From the NCBI GenBank assembly GCA_021234155.1, contig JAJEKV010000062.1, positions 5,332,497 through 5,396,496 on the forward strand: a stretch of 64,000 bases of DNA. The letters are read 5' to 3'. A model generated the notes under the pieces. It was not told the DNA's origin, searched no databases, and saw nothing but the letters and a program-made list of their open reading frames with translations. Below, one piece after another: positions 23,339 to 35,329 of this stretch (within the stretch, counting starts at the first letter, position 1; every line of letters starts with the position of its first letter). This DNA comes from Isoetes taiwanensis (Eukaryota > Streptophyta > Lycopodiopsida > Isoetales > Isoetaceae). The position numbers and the translations under genes are program-made.

Positions 23339-24156
23339 ATGGGAAAGGCATTGGGGGATGAAGAAATTGGGATTGATGAAGCAAATTCGAACATACTACA
23401 ACTTCAAGAAGGTGCATATGAAAGCGGCTCCACGACCCCAGTGTCAAAAATATATGCACCAAGTCCAACCCTTGTTCCAATGCCAACCCTTGTTCCAATG
23501 CCAAGTACAAGTCCTATGCTTGTGGTTCTAAGAAATAATGTGGTGGACCTAGTGTTAAGAATTCTTGCCTTGGTATTCAGCCTCATAGCTGCTTCACTAA
23601 TGATTTCTAACAAGCATGATGGCCTTGTATACAATGGCAAAGGAGGGGCACCTTTTGTGTAAGATTACATGAATAATTTTAAGCCCTATCTGTGCAATAT
23701 ATACAACTTACTATATTACTCTGCTTTTTTGTAGGTATTTGGCTTCTATCAATATAATTGTCATGACATACTCACTTTTTCAAGCTACAGTGGGTTGTAT
23801 CCGCCTCTATGGAACTAAATTGATACTCTCAATGCACGCAAATTTGGAGGGATACATTTGCTTCACGGGGGATATGGTCTGCCCTCTTCCCTCTCCTATT
23901 CAAGTGGAATAGTTACATTGACTTTAGCTTGGTGTGTGATTATATGTTACAGGTGCTTGCATTTCTCCTCATGTCTTGCTCTTCTGCTGCTTCCGGTGCT
24001 TATACTCTTTGGATTGGCTCCAATCAAGCATCTTGCTCCCTCAGATATTGTAAGCAACTTTCCGCCTCTATCAGCATCAGCTTCTTTGCCTTCATCTTCA
24101 TGCTTTGCTCCTTCATCAAATCTGGGTATTTGCTCTGCCAAATCCTTCCATTCTAG
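23339..24156 (+). CDS. CASP-like membrane protein, three exons, intact
   Basis: Exons 23339-23658, 23735-23876 and 23953-24156 join through GT-AG introns (donors GTAAGA and GTCTGC; acceptors TTTTTTGTAG and TGTTACAG) to give 221 codons. The protein starts MGKALGDEEIG, has a Pro-rich N-terminus of about 65 residues and four predicted membrane segments: around LVLRILALVFSLIAASLMI, ASINIIVMTYSLFQATVGC, LAFLLMSCSSAASGAYTLW and SISFFAFIFMLCSFIKSGYL. This is the MARVEL-like layout of CASP-like proteins, which organise plasma-membrane domains and local wall deposition. The TM1 arginine typical of the family is present; the TM3 aspartate of true CASPs is not obvious. Intron positions and phases match the three paralogues at 54.6-64.0 kb. 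The second donor is weak. The start is the first ATG matching the paralogous MGK/MGR start. Product class is firm; subfamily is not. Confidence 0.85.
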
Positions 24157-25506
24157 TATAAAAAAATGACCATATCTATGCAAACTATATGCAATCGATT
24201 GATGATTTTGGAAAACAATTGCAAAAGGTTAAAAGGAGAACTTTACCACAATGTCAAAGCCTATTTTTTCAAAATTTTCTAGGTTTGTTATAATTTTAAG
24301 AACTTTCTAACAAGCATGTAGCACGATGAATAGCTCAAGAATTGACTTTCTACCTAATTAAGAATTAGATGCCCTTCAAAGATATAATTGGATGGGATAT
24401 ATTTATTACATTTATTAATCCATTGTCTTGAGCGCTAGAAAAATTATGCATATATACCTTTGAGATAAAACATTATGGCTCTAAGGATTGTTATTACTAC
24501 TACTGCTGAGTAATTAAAAATTTTGCCTTGGCATCCTGTTGCAAGTCTTCCATAGTAGAAGTGTGACCGTTTGAACACCATCATCTTAGTCATGGAAGAA
24601 CATGGTAATCTGAGAATTCTTGACCTTAGTTGTCATTACTATATAACGAGAAATTGGAAACTTCATGTAAATAAGATGCAATAGCTGAAAATTTATCTAC
24701 ACTGGTTATACTCTTCCTAGAAATGAAATGCAAACATTGGAAGTTAGTCACGTGGTCCTAAAATAAGTCAAACCTTCTTTTACAATTGCTGTTTTTATTT
24801 TGGGAACTTCAATGTCCATTGACACTTGAATTTGATTAATCATTGTCATGTTGAACAAAAAAAAATATGAAAATATTTTACTAGAACAACCATGACTAAT
24901 GAATTTTAAATGTCGATACGCAAATAAGATATGAATTTGGTTAATCATTGTCATGTGCAATTAAAATTATGAAAATGTTCTATTACAACCACCATGACTA
25001 TTGAGCGGCAAATGTAAATGTTGTGGGATGGTTGAATTAGATGTTTCCTTATACTATGGGGAATCCTTCACTGCATACATTGCATCTGTTAAATTGCTAG
25101 TGGAAGTTAGTAAATCCTTCAAACTCGGACCTCTTTCTAGTTGGCTCCAACTTTTGAAAGTTTTAGACTAATAGCAAGCTTGACGTTCACACCAGGTATC
25201 TTTCACAATGTATGTCACAGTATTTTGAAGTCGAACGAGATATAATCCATTACTAAGTAGGCATTGCAGCATCAAATGTTAGACGTTAATAATGGGTCCA
25301 ATTTCATAGATTTGAAATCAAAGAAATGTTCTGGTCGGCTTTGGTCACCGCGATAAATTCTTGTTATAGATAACTCATTTTGCAAACCTACAAAAATGCG
25401 GTGAGCCCAATTTGTTTTATGACGCAGACGAGATTAAGTTATGGCCACAATTGCACGAGTGGGGCCGCCTCAATAGACAGGAGCTCCATCTCTCTCCTCT
25501 TCTCAG
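24157..25506. other. AT-rich, no gene; one degenerate ~108-bp duplication
   Basis: Two diverged copies of a stretch containing TTAATCATTGTCATG and CCATGACTA lie at about 24828-24935 and 24936-25020. Nothing else is recognised. Confidence 0.45.
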
Positions 25507-25981
25507 TTGCTTGTTCCAGTTTCTATTCCAACTGTAGTTGCCTCAACTACTGTTCATGCTTCTGCCTATATGTCTGGTGATACTGGAAGACGTGTTGAAC
25601 ATGTGCCATTGGGAAACTCTTCTGAGAGTGTCGCACCTCCAACGCACATTGGAGGTTCTTCGGGTCAGGTGGTGTGCTCTGGCCAATTAGCACTTCCAAC
25701 ACTCATTGGAGGTTCTGGGGGTCAGGCAAGGCCCTCTTTGTTTGCTGAAGTTGTTGCTGGGCTAGTAGGTCCTCCAACATATGTTGGAGGTCCCTCATGT
25801 CAGTTCAGACCTCACGTGTATGTAGAGTGCTCCTCTGGACAGGCTGCACCTAATAGTGTTGTACATGCGACACCTCTAACACAGGTTGGAAGTTCCTTGG
25901 CACAGACTACTCCTCGAATGGTGGTGCAACCTACACAAACTGGTGTACCCGCAGAACAAGTGGTACGTCCAACACACGTTG
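25507..25981 (+). CDS. Unrecognised exon-like ORF with repeated P-T-x-x-G-G motifs
   Basis: An open stretch of about 158 codons lies between a good acceptor (pyrimidine-rich tract ending CTCTTCTCAG) and a consensus donor (ACGTTG|GTGAGT), so it looks like one internal exon of 475 nt. It is rich in Gly, Val, Pro and Ser and carries a loosely repeated motif: PPTHIGGSSGQ, LPTLIGGSGGQ, PPTYVGGPSCQ, TPLTQVGSSLAQ, QPTQTG and RPTHVG. No membrane segment or known domain is seen. No partner exon was found on either side. It could be a tail exon of a transposon protein or a relic of a host gene. Function unknown. Confidence 0.4.
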
Positions 25982-25989
25982 GTGAGTTT

Positions 25990-26510
25990 ATACATAAATA
26001 GCATTCAGGGATCTAAGGCGCCCCTTGCATCTCAACAAGAACATCCAACTGCATCTGAAAGAGTAGGTAACAAATATAAAACGGCAGTAATATAACAGTC
26101 GAATATAACAGAACTTGTTATTCTAGATAAATCGACAAACTCTGTCGTCGTCCAAAAATGGAAAAGAGAATTCTCTCTACACCTCAATGCTTCTACATAA
26201 GACTTGAATCATAAGCAAACACTATTATATTAAATTTGAAGATCAAATATGTTGAAATGTAACAATCAAAATATCCAAGTAGCATTCTCTTCATTAAAAT
26301 AAACCACAAACATTTGTAACCAACACCATAGATTCTGCAGCACCTAAAAGGACAAAATAAATAAACAGAAAAAGACATTACATATAAAATCTGAATTGTC
26401 AGAAATATGATACTATTAGTACCAATATAACACCGATATTAAATACGAATATGACATACGAATACTAGAATATATTTAACCCGAAACACACCACTATTGT
26501 TGAGTACAAA
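25990..26510 (+). repeat. ~510-bp direct repeat, left copy
   Basis: Starting at TATACATAAATAGC and running to CACCACTATTGTTGAG, this matches 29267-29794 closely, including GCGCCCCTTGCATCTCAAC and GACTTGAATCATAAGC. The pair flanks about 2.8 kb. The ends do not show TG...CA, so the repeats are not convincing LTRs. Confidence 0.75.
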
Positions 26511-26874
26511 TAGAACACAATTATGCTAAAATTTTAAAAAACATAAACTAGAACAATGTTATATGGCTGAAGAGATTCCTCAAAGAGCGCCATGAAGACA
26601 AAAACAAATCGAAAAATTAGGACAAAAAGCATCTTGCCGGGCCGCCGGATCATATCTTTGAGAAAGTTGTGATGAGCAACCACAACCATCACACCATCAG
26701 CAATGCCATTGCATAAGACTATATAATACCCGACACTATACCATCATAAACACCATCTGTAACACTATTATAACACCTTCAGAAACCATATCACAATACT
26801 AATATCAATATAAACACTTACCATTACTGAGCCCTCAGTAGTCATTATCTCCGCTTGTCTAGTATCATCATTAC
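26511..26874. repeat. AT-rich ACACTATTATAA-type degenerate array
   Basis: Loose repeats of CACTATTATAACACC, ATAAACACC and similar words run through this stretch and continue after 27020 on the far side of a LINE fragment. No gene is seen. Confidence 0.45.
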
Positions 26875-27019
26875 TGCAAAGGTTTTTCCCTTGAAAACCT
26901 TTCGAGGCAGGGGTTTTTTAATCCTAGTAGTAATGATTGTACTAGCCCATTGTATGGGTCCCATGACCTATTGGTCTCCGTGGACGTTAAAAAACTATTC
27001 TATTCTATTCTATTCTATT
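26875..27019 (+). mobile_element. Short LINE 3' end with (TTCTA)n tail
   Basis: CTTGAAAACCTTTCGAGGC, GGGTCCCATGACCTATTGG and GTGGACGTTAAAAAAC match the 3' UTR of the LINE at 20.76-20.88 kb, but the tail is (TTCTA)n rather than (TTCC)n. The copy is about 145 bp long and interrupts the surrounding CACTATTATAA-type array. Confidence 0.7.
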
Positions 27020-27245
27020 ATAAACACGTCCTTGAACACCCTCACAAACACTATTATAAACACAATCACAGTACCAATATAAAACCTCTAACGTAATTAT
27101 TAACAACATCTCTAATAATATTTTAAATATAATTTCAAATTTACCTTCTCCAACGCTGTTACCATTAAAAGCACCTCCAATACTGTTACTATTAAAGGCA
27201 CATCGAACACTGTTACCATTAAAAGGCACCTCCAACATACGATTA
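27020..27245. repeat. Short tandem repeat near ACTGTTACCATTAAAAGGCAC
   Basis: Three ~30-bp units with CTGTTACCATTAAAAG-CACCTC (27155-27240) follow continued CACTATTATAA-type repeats. A minus-strand frame through it is only repeat-encoded. Confidence 0.6.
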
Positions 27246-29266
27246 TAACCTTCTCTAACATCATTATAACATCTTTTGCAACTTCAACATGATTATGAAT
27301 ATCATCACAAATTTCATCTTTTGCAACTTCATTAACACCACCGCTTCATATAACAATAACAATATCCACCATCAGCAAGAGTAAAAGTAATAACTACAGT
27401 CGATAAGAATTACTTTTACAGTCCATAAGAATTACTTTTATGATGATGCAAAAGTAAAAGTAGGAAGTCGCAGCTATAGAGCAAGAGAAAAAAATAGGCC
27501 GAATTTGAAAGGGCGTATCTCTCTTAATATATATTGGATTTCTGCGATTTAAAGCTCATTGAAAAGATCTTTGTGTCTAGTTTAAGTCGCAAGAAAAGCC
27601 AATGAAAAAGGATAAGTGGTTCGTGAGTTATCAAATTTTTAGTGACTGACCCTGTTTGAAGACCTTAAGGAAAAGGTGAACTTTCGCATGCTGTTTTGCT
27701 CTACACGTTACTTAGATTAAGACGATTAAAGGTATGATGTAAAGGTAATCAAGTTTATTTTTAGAAACAATAAAAATCAATGAGAAATAATATATATGTT
27801 TTGAGTTATTGCAATTTGAGTCGCTAACCCTATTTTATTACTGTGGCAACGAAAGGATTAATGTTCCAGTAAGTGCTCGGTTTGTTGAATTAAAAGGTAG
27901 CGCTGTTGTTGGTTTGCTTTTGGTGATAGTTATAATCTCTAGATATAAAATAAACTTAGAATGATTGATAAGACTATTATAGATAGCTTTGAGAGATTTT
28001 GTGTGACATAGTTTTTATTCTGGTGGCTAGGTTGTTGAGCAAGAAGTATCAATTACATAAGAACAATGGATGGATATAATCAAGATATGTTGGATGTGTT
28101 TTTATTCCTTAAAATATTAAGAGTCAAATGATGAAGTTTGAGAAGAAGATCTCTTTGTTCTCGATCCGAATAAACTGGGGATTCTATAACTCTTGCTTTT
28201 ATATTTTTATTTCTTAAATTACTCAACATGAGAATATAAAGGGTTGAGGACACAAAGGAATTATTTAAAAGGAGTCTGAAAGTACTATATAAATAAATGT
28301 AGATATCATGAAAGCTGTGTGAAAAAGTAGTGAATAAGAGCTGAATAACATAGTTGATAGCATATATGATATTGAGATAATTTACGAAAAAGAAAAAATA
28401 ATAGTAGGAGTCAAAAGTGATTGCTAATTTCTGTACTGGATATTGAGATAATTTACGAAGAAGAAAAAATAATAGTAGGAGTCAAAAGTGATTGCTAATT
28501 TCTGTACTGGATATTAAGGATATGAAATATACGGTAAGTGTGTGGACTAATATCTTTCTTAATGAGTTGCAGATCGGGAGTTATGTGTTGAAAATGTAAG
28601 CTCATGTGAGGTAAAAGAAATTGTGCATGAATTATCTATTTCAGGTATAGTAGTTGTCCATGTACGTATATCTAAATGAAGTATTATAGACATTCTGTGT
28701 TGACATATTTATACTTATAGCGGACGTGAAAAGTGTCCTATGTGTTTTGTGCATGTCAAATGTTGGTCTCTCAATAAAAGAGAACCAAATAATACAATAT
28801 ATAAAATGTCATATATAAATACCCAGAAGGTGACGAAGGCGCACACACACCAAACATCCCCCCTTGCAGCCTTGGTCATGTGCCCGGGTTAAAAAAAAAC
28901 CTTTTGTGGGAAGCAAAAGGAAAAACCGTGGCACCCTTCAAAATTGCTCCAAATACTTTGCTTCAAAACTTCAAATGCTTTGCTCCAAGTACTTCGCCTT
29001 TAACTTATAAACTCCAAATAATTTGCTCTACTTCTAAGCTGTTGCTCCAAATACTTTACTTTTAAATTGTAAACTTCAAGTACTCTGCTCCAATTGAACT
29101 AAGATACTTCCTCCAAGTCTATATTTGCGCAGCTTTAGCCAAGTCACAATGACACTATAACCTGTTCAATCTGTACTTATACATATGCAAGAATACATAC
29201 ATCAATAAAGTTAATATGTTGTAAGTATAGATCAATTGATGACAAATGATCCCCGTATTTATTTTA
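27246..29266. other. AT-rich, no gene; 71-bp tandem duplication at 28,368-28,509
   Basis: The unit beginning GATATTGAGATAATTTACGA is present at 28368 and 28439 with a single visible difference (A/G), so the duplication is young. The rest shows no recognisable coding or RNA gene. Confidence 0.6.
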
Positions 29267-29793
29267 TACATAAATAGCTTTTAGGGATCTAAAGCGCCCC
29301 TTGCATCTCAACGAGAACGTCCAACTGCATCTGAAAGGGTGAATAATTAGGTAACAAATATAAAACAACAGTAACATAACAGTCGAATATAACAGAACTT
29401 GTTATTTTGGATAAATCGATGAACTCCGTCGTCGTCTAAAAATGTAAAAGAGAATTCCCTCTACATCTCAATGCTTCTGCATAAGACTTGAATCATAAGC
29501 AAACACTATTATATTAAATTTGAAGATCAAATATGTTGAAATGTAACAATCATAATATCCAAGCAGCATTCTCTTCATTAAGATAAACGACTAACATTTG
29601 TAAGCAACACCATAGATTCTGCAACACCTAAAAAGACAAAATAGATAAACAGAAAAAGACATTACATATAAAATTTGAATTGTAAAAAATATGACACTAT
29701 TAATACCAATAAAACCCAATATAACACCGATGTTAAATACGAATATGACACAAATTAGAATATGTTTAACCCAAACCACACCACTGTTGTTGA
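29267..29793 (+). repeat. ~510-bp direct repeat, right copy
   Basis: Partner of the 25.99-26.51 kb repeat, same orientation, ending CACCACTGTTGTTGAG, immediately followed by the 160-bp array. Confidence 0.75.
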
Positions 29794-30229
29794 GGTGAAA
29801 CCCTAAAAAAAAAAGAGGTTATGGCCACACAATTCGTGTAAATATCGGACATGGTCGCGTAAAAACCAGAAGTAAATCATAAAATGGTAAGATTAGAAGT
29901 AATAGGGCATTGAAGTCGAGGCTGATAACGTAAAGACGTTATGAGCCAGTGATGGTGAAACCCTAAAAAAAAAAGAGGTTACGGCCACACAATTCATGTA
30001 AATATCGGACATGGTCGTGTAAAAACCAGAAATAAATCATAAAATGGTAAGATCAGAAGTAATAGGGCATTGATGTCGAGGATGATAACGTGAAGACGTT
30101 ATTAGCCGCTGATGGTGAAACCCTAAAAAAAAAAAAAAGAGGTTACGGCCACACAATTTGGTAAATATCGGACAAGGTAAAAAAAACCATAAATCATAAA
30201 ATGGTGAGATCGTGACGTAATAGGCAAAA
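29794..30229 (+). repeat. 160-bp tandem array with telo-box and hairpin (three copies)
   Basis: Units start GGTGAAACCCTAAAAAA at 29794, 29954 and 30114. Each holds an AAACCCTA telo-box, GAGGTTAYGGCCACACAAT, ATATCGGACATGGTCG, and (in the first two) GATAACG-TAAAGACGTTAT, a version of the hairpin found upstream of the mL53 copies at 52.3 and 52.9 kb. Single or partial copies lie at 41.62-41.78 and 48.21-48.29 kb. Copy 3 is truncated where the hAT region begins. Confidence 0.8.
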
Positions 30230-30857
30230 AATTTTAGTATTCCCTAGGCCATTTGGCCCCACATTACCGGTTCTAGCAAAATGTGGCGGCCGACTTGAGT
30301 AGGATGCCTTACCTATGTACTACATGCAGATTCGCCATTTCGTGGCACTTCATTGCCTATTACGACATTAGAATGGCCAATTCGATGTTTGCTAATTGGC
30401 ATGGTATCGGCTTTGGGGCCAATTTAGTCCCATGTGAGATCTGCATATGCTGATGGAATGGCCATTTAGGCCAGTTGGCCAAATCCCATAATGTCTTAAT
30501 TTCGCCATATCCCAAATCATTAAGTGGCCCTCATAAATTCGCCACTTATGGGGGGCCAATATTAATAAAAATTCTATTCCTAAATTTATTCACCTAACTA
30601 AAAAATCCCCCTTCACCAACTAAAAGGATCCCGCTCTTTTGCAAAATCGATTGGAAAATCGAACGTTTGGGCAATTTTTTCGTAGAACTCCGGCATCGGA
30701 TTCTCCCTACCATCGGATTCTCTCATTTCTGTAAGTGGTGCTGCTAGTGAAGTTCAGAAATAATACAACTTCAAGGTATACGAGAAAACAACTTACTATT
30801 GCTATTAACTGTGTTTGTTTTTGCAAAAAAGTTTGCAGGTGAGAGCTAAGTTCAATC

Positions 30858-33800
30858 ATGGAAAAGAAATCTCAAAAGAGTATCAATGACTTTATGCATG
30901 GTGCTGGTCCATCGAGCAAAAAACTTTCGCTTGTATTATCCAGTGATGGTAGTCATAACTCCACTGATGATGAGGACTATAAGATGTCTCCTTTAGAAGA
31001 ATCCGAGACAGAGTTGGATGAGACAATAGAGGAGGAGCCAAATATTCAAGAACTAGATGATGACAATGAAATTGATTTGGAGTATTCTGATTTGGGCCTT
31101 GAACACATTGGGCACAGTGAATCCAGTTCTGGAAGATTGGTTAGAATGAGGTCTCGTGTACCATACAAGGATAGAAAATCTAGTAAGTAGGATACCAATA
31201 GGAGTTTCAAAAAAGATTGGTTGGCAGAGTATCCTTTCATCGAACCAATTCAAGTGGGAAGCCGCACTATGGTTAAGTGTAATATTTGTTCATGGAAAAA
31301 CAAGTTCCATAAGCCTCTACACAATGCAAAAAAAATAATATTGATAGGCATGTGGGAAAACAGAAAGCAAAACTTATTGAAAACGGGGTTACAAAGTATG
31401 TCTTTGTTGGATGGGAAGGTCCAGAGACCAAGCATTGGCATCAGAAAAGGCACGGAAAGAAACCATCTTCCATTCTTTATTTCAGAAACAGGAACTTTTG
31501 GATTACAAGGCAAAGTGCACTCAAATGAAAACAATTTTGCATTTATTGCAACGTGGGCATCCAATGAGAGACTATCCGGAGCATGAGTCCTTACTTTGTG
31601 CTCACGGTCTGCCTAATATTCCAGCATCACATTGGTCGAGAGAGGCGGCCGAATTTGCGGTGTCACATGGCGTAAATTGCTAAGGCTCGACTATTTAGAT
31701 TGAATTCAAGGTACAAATTTGAATTCAATTAAAGCACTTTCCATTTATATCAGGGTCTCTTCTCCCTACTTTTTAAAGTTATTTTTATGTAGACTTTGAT
31801 TTTTATGTAGCCAGTTGTTTTCTCTTCTCTGCACCTTGCATGCTACTATACAAAGAGAGCATTTTAGTTGGTAAGGTTGAAGCTCAAAATCCTTTGGCCA
31901 GTTGAAGCGTATTCCCATAATATAGAAGCTGTAAGCGTCTTCCCCTTATGCTGCAACAGTACAATCAGTTTAACTAAAACAAGACTGAAGTTTCAACCTC
32001 TACATGTAAATGATTTCCTGAAATTTCATCATCCGACAGTAATAGCAGCGATTAAGGTTAACAACGTAATACGTAATAGCACGTTCTTGTTAGGGACAGG
32101 TCTAGAATGTTACAGACCTGCCAATGACAGACCTGCCTTCATGCTCTTGAGTTTGAACTTGAGTTTGATCTAGTTCGGTATTCCTCTGAAAAAAAACACA
32201 AGGGTTGAACTCTTAAGAAAACTTTGTTGGCTACTATGACTTAGTTTGAACCAGTCCTCATATTAATATCTATGTTGCCTTGCTAGAATCTGATTGGAAC
32301 AATTTTTATGAACTTGCACATTCTTGTTAGGGGCAGGTCTAGAATGTTACAGACCTGCCAATGATAGACCTGCCTTCATGTTTGCCTTTGTGACACTTGC
32401 TGCATTGCACACCCTTGCTAGAGAAGTTCATCGTGTCGCTCCTGTAGCTTAAATTATGGCAAATATGCTAGGATCATTATGCATGAATATGTGCATCCTT
32501 GCCTTTATATTTCATATTATTGTTCATGTTATTTGTTATCTTGTAGGTTCCAGATTCTTATCCATATCATTAGATGAAGTCACGGCGAAGGATAGCTCTT
32601 CATGGTTGTGCATGCATGTGTACAATGTACATCAATTTTCTAGAAAGTCCTATTTCCTGAGCATAAAAAAATTGAATGGGGATTCTAGTGCTGAAAGTTT
32701 GTATGCCATGGTAGATGAAGAATTGGCTAATGCGTGGTTGAGCCTACATGATCGCGGCAATAAAAACTAGTATGCTTCTGGCGATGGCGATCGGGCCATG
32801 GTCGGGTTGCGTAACCGACTAGAGTCGACTTCGACGAAGCTTTGCACCATATTTGCTCTCCATCGATTGCATGGCACATAGGGACAAATCGGCCTTCAAG
32901 ATTGTCAATGAATTCAGGATGTGTGCGTAAGGTAGTAGAATATCCGATAAAGACACAAGGAATCGGTTTTACCGTCAGCCCACAAAGGATTGCACATTTT
33001 TCAACAGCTTGCTATAGGTTTGACGAGGGGCAAAAATGTTAAAAAGATGTAGACACACATTGGATTTCAATTGCATTACCTAAGACGTAGATTGTGTGAA
33101 GAGTACATTTCTATTGCAAGGGGCATCTTGCCGATTTAGAGGATGAGGACAAGGCAATTGAATTGGTCACGCTGCTTTTCGGATGCCTAAACGATGCTAA
33201 CATTATATGCTCTTCTACCTTTACTTAGGGAGCCCGTTTTTTATGCAAATGTGCACAAGACCGCATAATATTTATATCCGAGTATACTATTGCCGTGAAA
33301 GTGGCGTGCACAAGGTTAGAGAAGTTGTATACATTCCCAAATTGTTTTGAGAAAGACAAAACATTCTATAAGTGGCGTGGATCTTGTATCTTTAGACGCT
33401 GATAAAGATGGTCGCCTATGTATGCATGCCAAGGATCGATTTTTACCTTTGCATTGTTTCATGAAGTCTGGACGAAATAACCATTTGCGGAAGACTGAGG
33501 TACGAGATAATGAGTTTTCCATTCTTATTCAATCCGTAAAAGAGAATATGAAGGATGTGGCAGATAGTCTTGCTGCTGAAATACGTTCACGATTCCCTCG
33601 CGATGAAATTATTGATTCTATGGCAGTCATATTTCCAAATTTTTGGAATAATGCACATGGAGAAAGTTCTATTCTAAAGAAGTTTTCAGCTTGCTTGAAG
33701 GTTCTTATTGGCCATTTTTGTACCAAGCACGTAGTAGATGGCAAGGAAATAAATGGTTTACTAGATTCGCATGCATTGCAAATGCACCGGGCTGTTTGGA

Positions 33801-34080
33801 ATGACTATGTATGCTAATTTCAAAGAATTGCATAAGCCACTAGAACAGGGTGCTGTAATAAGGTTGTGGAATAAGCTGGCCCTGAATAATTACTTGAGAG
33901 ATGCATTGAGTGAGTATTTCAAGCTAGCAGAGCTTTGTTTGACAATGGTTCTAGGAAGCGTTGAAGATGAAAGAGCATTTACTTCACTGACTTTTATAAA
34001 AAATAAACTGTGAAATAGATTGGATATTAATCTTGATGCTACCGTGAGACTGTACAAGTGTGAGCATTCATTCATATGAC
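30858..34080 (+). pseudogene. hAT transposase remnant (plant zinc-finger-862-like type)
   Basis: The 30858-31190 segment is an acidic N-terminal region starting MEKKSQKSINDF. 31200-31690 holds DWLAEYPFIEP and a BED-like VKCNICSW motif. 32546-32770 carries FLSISLDEVTAKDSSSW, the block around the first catalytic aspartate. Around 32850-32930, CMAH followed by SAFKIVNEF is visible. 33890-34075 has LSEYFKLAELCLTMVLGSV and EDERAF, the C-terminal dimerisation region of hAT transposases. The order matches the family, but stops (for example TAG at 31188) and several frameshifts interrupt it, so it is dead. hAT transposases cut and paste DNA and leave 8-bp duplications. Some breaks might be introns; a CTTGTAG acceptor precedes the 32546 segment. 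Confidence 0.75.
32079..32380 (+). repeat. Direct repeat of a ~70-bp hairpin-bearing segment inside the hAT region
   Basis: A segment with CAGGTCTAGAATGTTACAG and ACCTGCCAATGA is found at 32079-32143 and 32314-32380. In each, CAGGTCT pairs with AGACCTG across 9 nt, so each copy can form a hairpin. Confidence 0.7.
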
Positions 34081-34200
34081 TTGGCGTTCAAACGATGGAA
34101 GCAAGCTACTGACAGGCAGAGTGTTAATAGTGTGCATGAACCAAATTCCGTGGAAGAACAAGCACCTGTTATAAGCACGAATCAATTAGATGTTAGGTTC

Positions 34201-35329
34201 TGGCAGGTCAATGGCATATAAGTAAGTTCTCTATATGTAATATAATTTTATTCATGTAAATCTCAAGTTCTGTACAAGAGATTTTATTGGGCAGTTGCAA
34301 CATGTTTTTGCAGGTGAGTTTCAACTCAAAATCATCATGTATTCCAGTTCATGTATTGCTGGTCTGGTTTAGAATGCAGAAGATAAAAGTTGTACATTGA
34401 TTTGTTCGTTCAGGTTTCAGAAGCCAAGGTATGCAATGGTAATTGCAGTAAGTTACTCTTAGAAGTACGCTCTTTATTTGTGAACACCTCTCCTTGGAAT
34501 ATCTCAAACCATGGTTAGACTTAATAAAAAGTCTATAGGTCATACATCAGCAGTCTGTTTGTAAAGCACATTTGTAAGTTTCTGTTTAAGAAATTGGGAT
34601 GACCAGTCTATCTCTGCCATATGATCTCGATGGGAAGAAAGAATGGAAGAGTGAATCGGTGGAGCAAGTTGTTGTGATTCATGTCATGATAGAAGCAAGG
34701 TCAAATGGTTAATCCTGCTAAAAGACCTAGTGAAAGCATAAGATTAAATATTTGCAATGGTTGAACTAGCTAAAGGGGCCGAATTGATATTAAACCTTAT
34801 AAGGCCTAAGTTGATCTCGTAAGCTGGCCTCGAATATGTCGAGCCAGCTCAACTGTAAATCCGGTCGGTTCTGCTAGATCGACGGACCTTGAATTCATAT
34901 CTGGTGATCAGAGTATGATCCGGCATCTTCTGGTGCTGGATCCGATCAAATACAAGGAGCAAGGTTGGAGTTCGAATGAAAAACCTTTGAGTCAATAATG
35001 GATAGTAGCATGGTCTAAACCATTGCTACAGTGCCCCGTTATAGTTGAATAATGTTTTATTATTCGATGGTGTAGTCTATGATAATAGCTATTCTAGTTA
35101 AAAGCTTAACTAGTTGAATATTGCTTGAAGTCTTATGATCAACTAACAAGTGTTAAATTCAACTTCACAAGTCGGCCGACTATCTGAAGATATTTATAAG
35201 ATGGCGAACAAGCAAAGGGCTTACTGGATTAGTTTTCGGCTACAATTAAGTCCGAAAATGATGTTTCGGCTACAGTGTCACGCTAACGCTTTAACGGTTA
35301 TTAGTTATGCTTTATGGTTATTATGTTAA
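34201..35329. other. No gene seen
   Basis: Mixed sequence between the hAT remnant and the Helitron terminus, with no long frame and no recognised domain. Confidence 0.45.

Larger units (their letters stand above)
30230..34200 (+). mobile_element. Decayed hAT-superfamily DNA transposon
   Basis: A broken transposase runs along the plus strand from 30858 to about 34080. The upstream part (30230-30560) is rich in GGCCATTTGGCC and GCCACTTA-type short palindromes, as expected of subterminal transposon sequence. I could not fix terminal inverted repeats or an 8-bp target duplication, so the outer limits are approximate. Confidence 0.65.

Noticed and set aside
25990-29793. LTR retrotransposon defined by the ~510-bp direct repeats
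   Set aside because: No TG...CA termini, primer-binding site, polypurine tract or gag/pol coding sequence inside.
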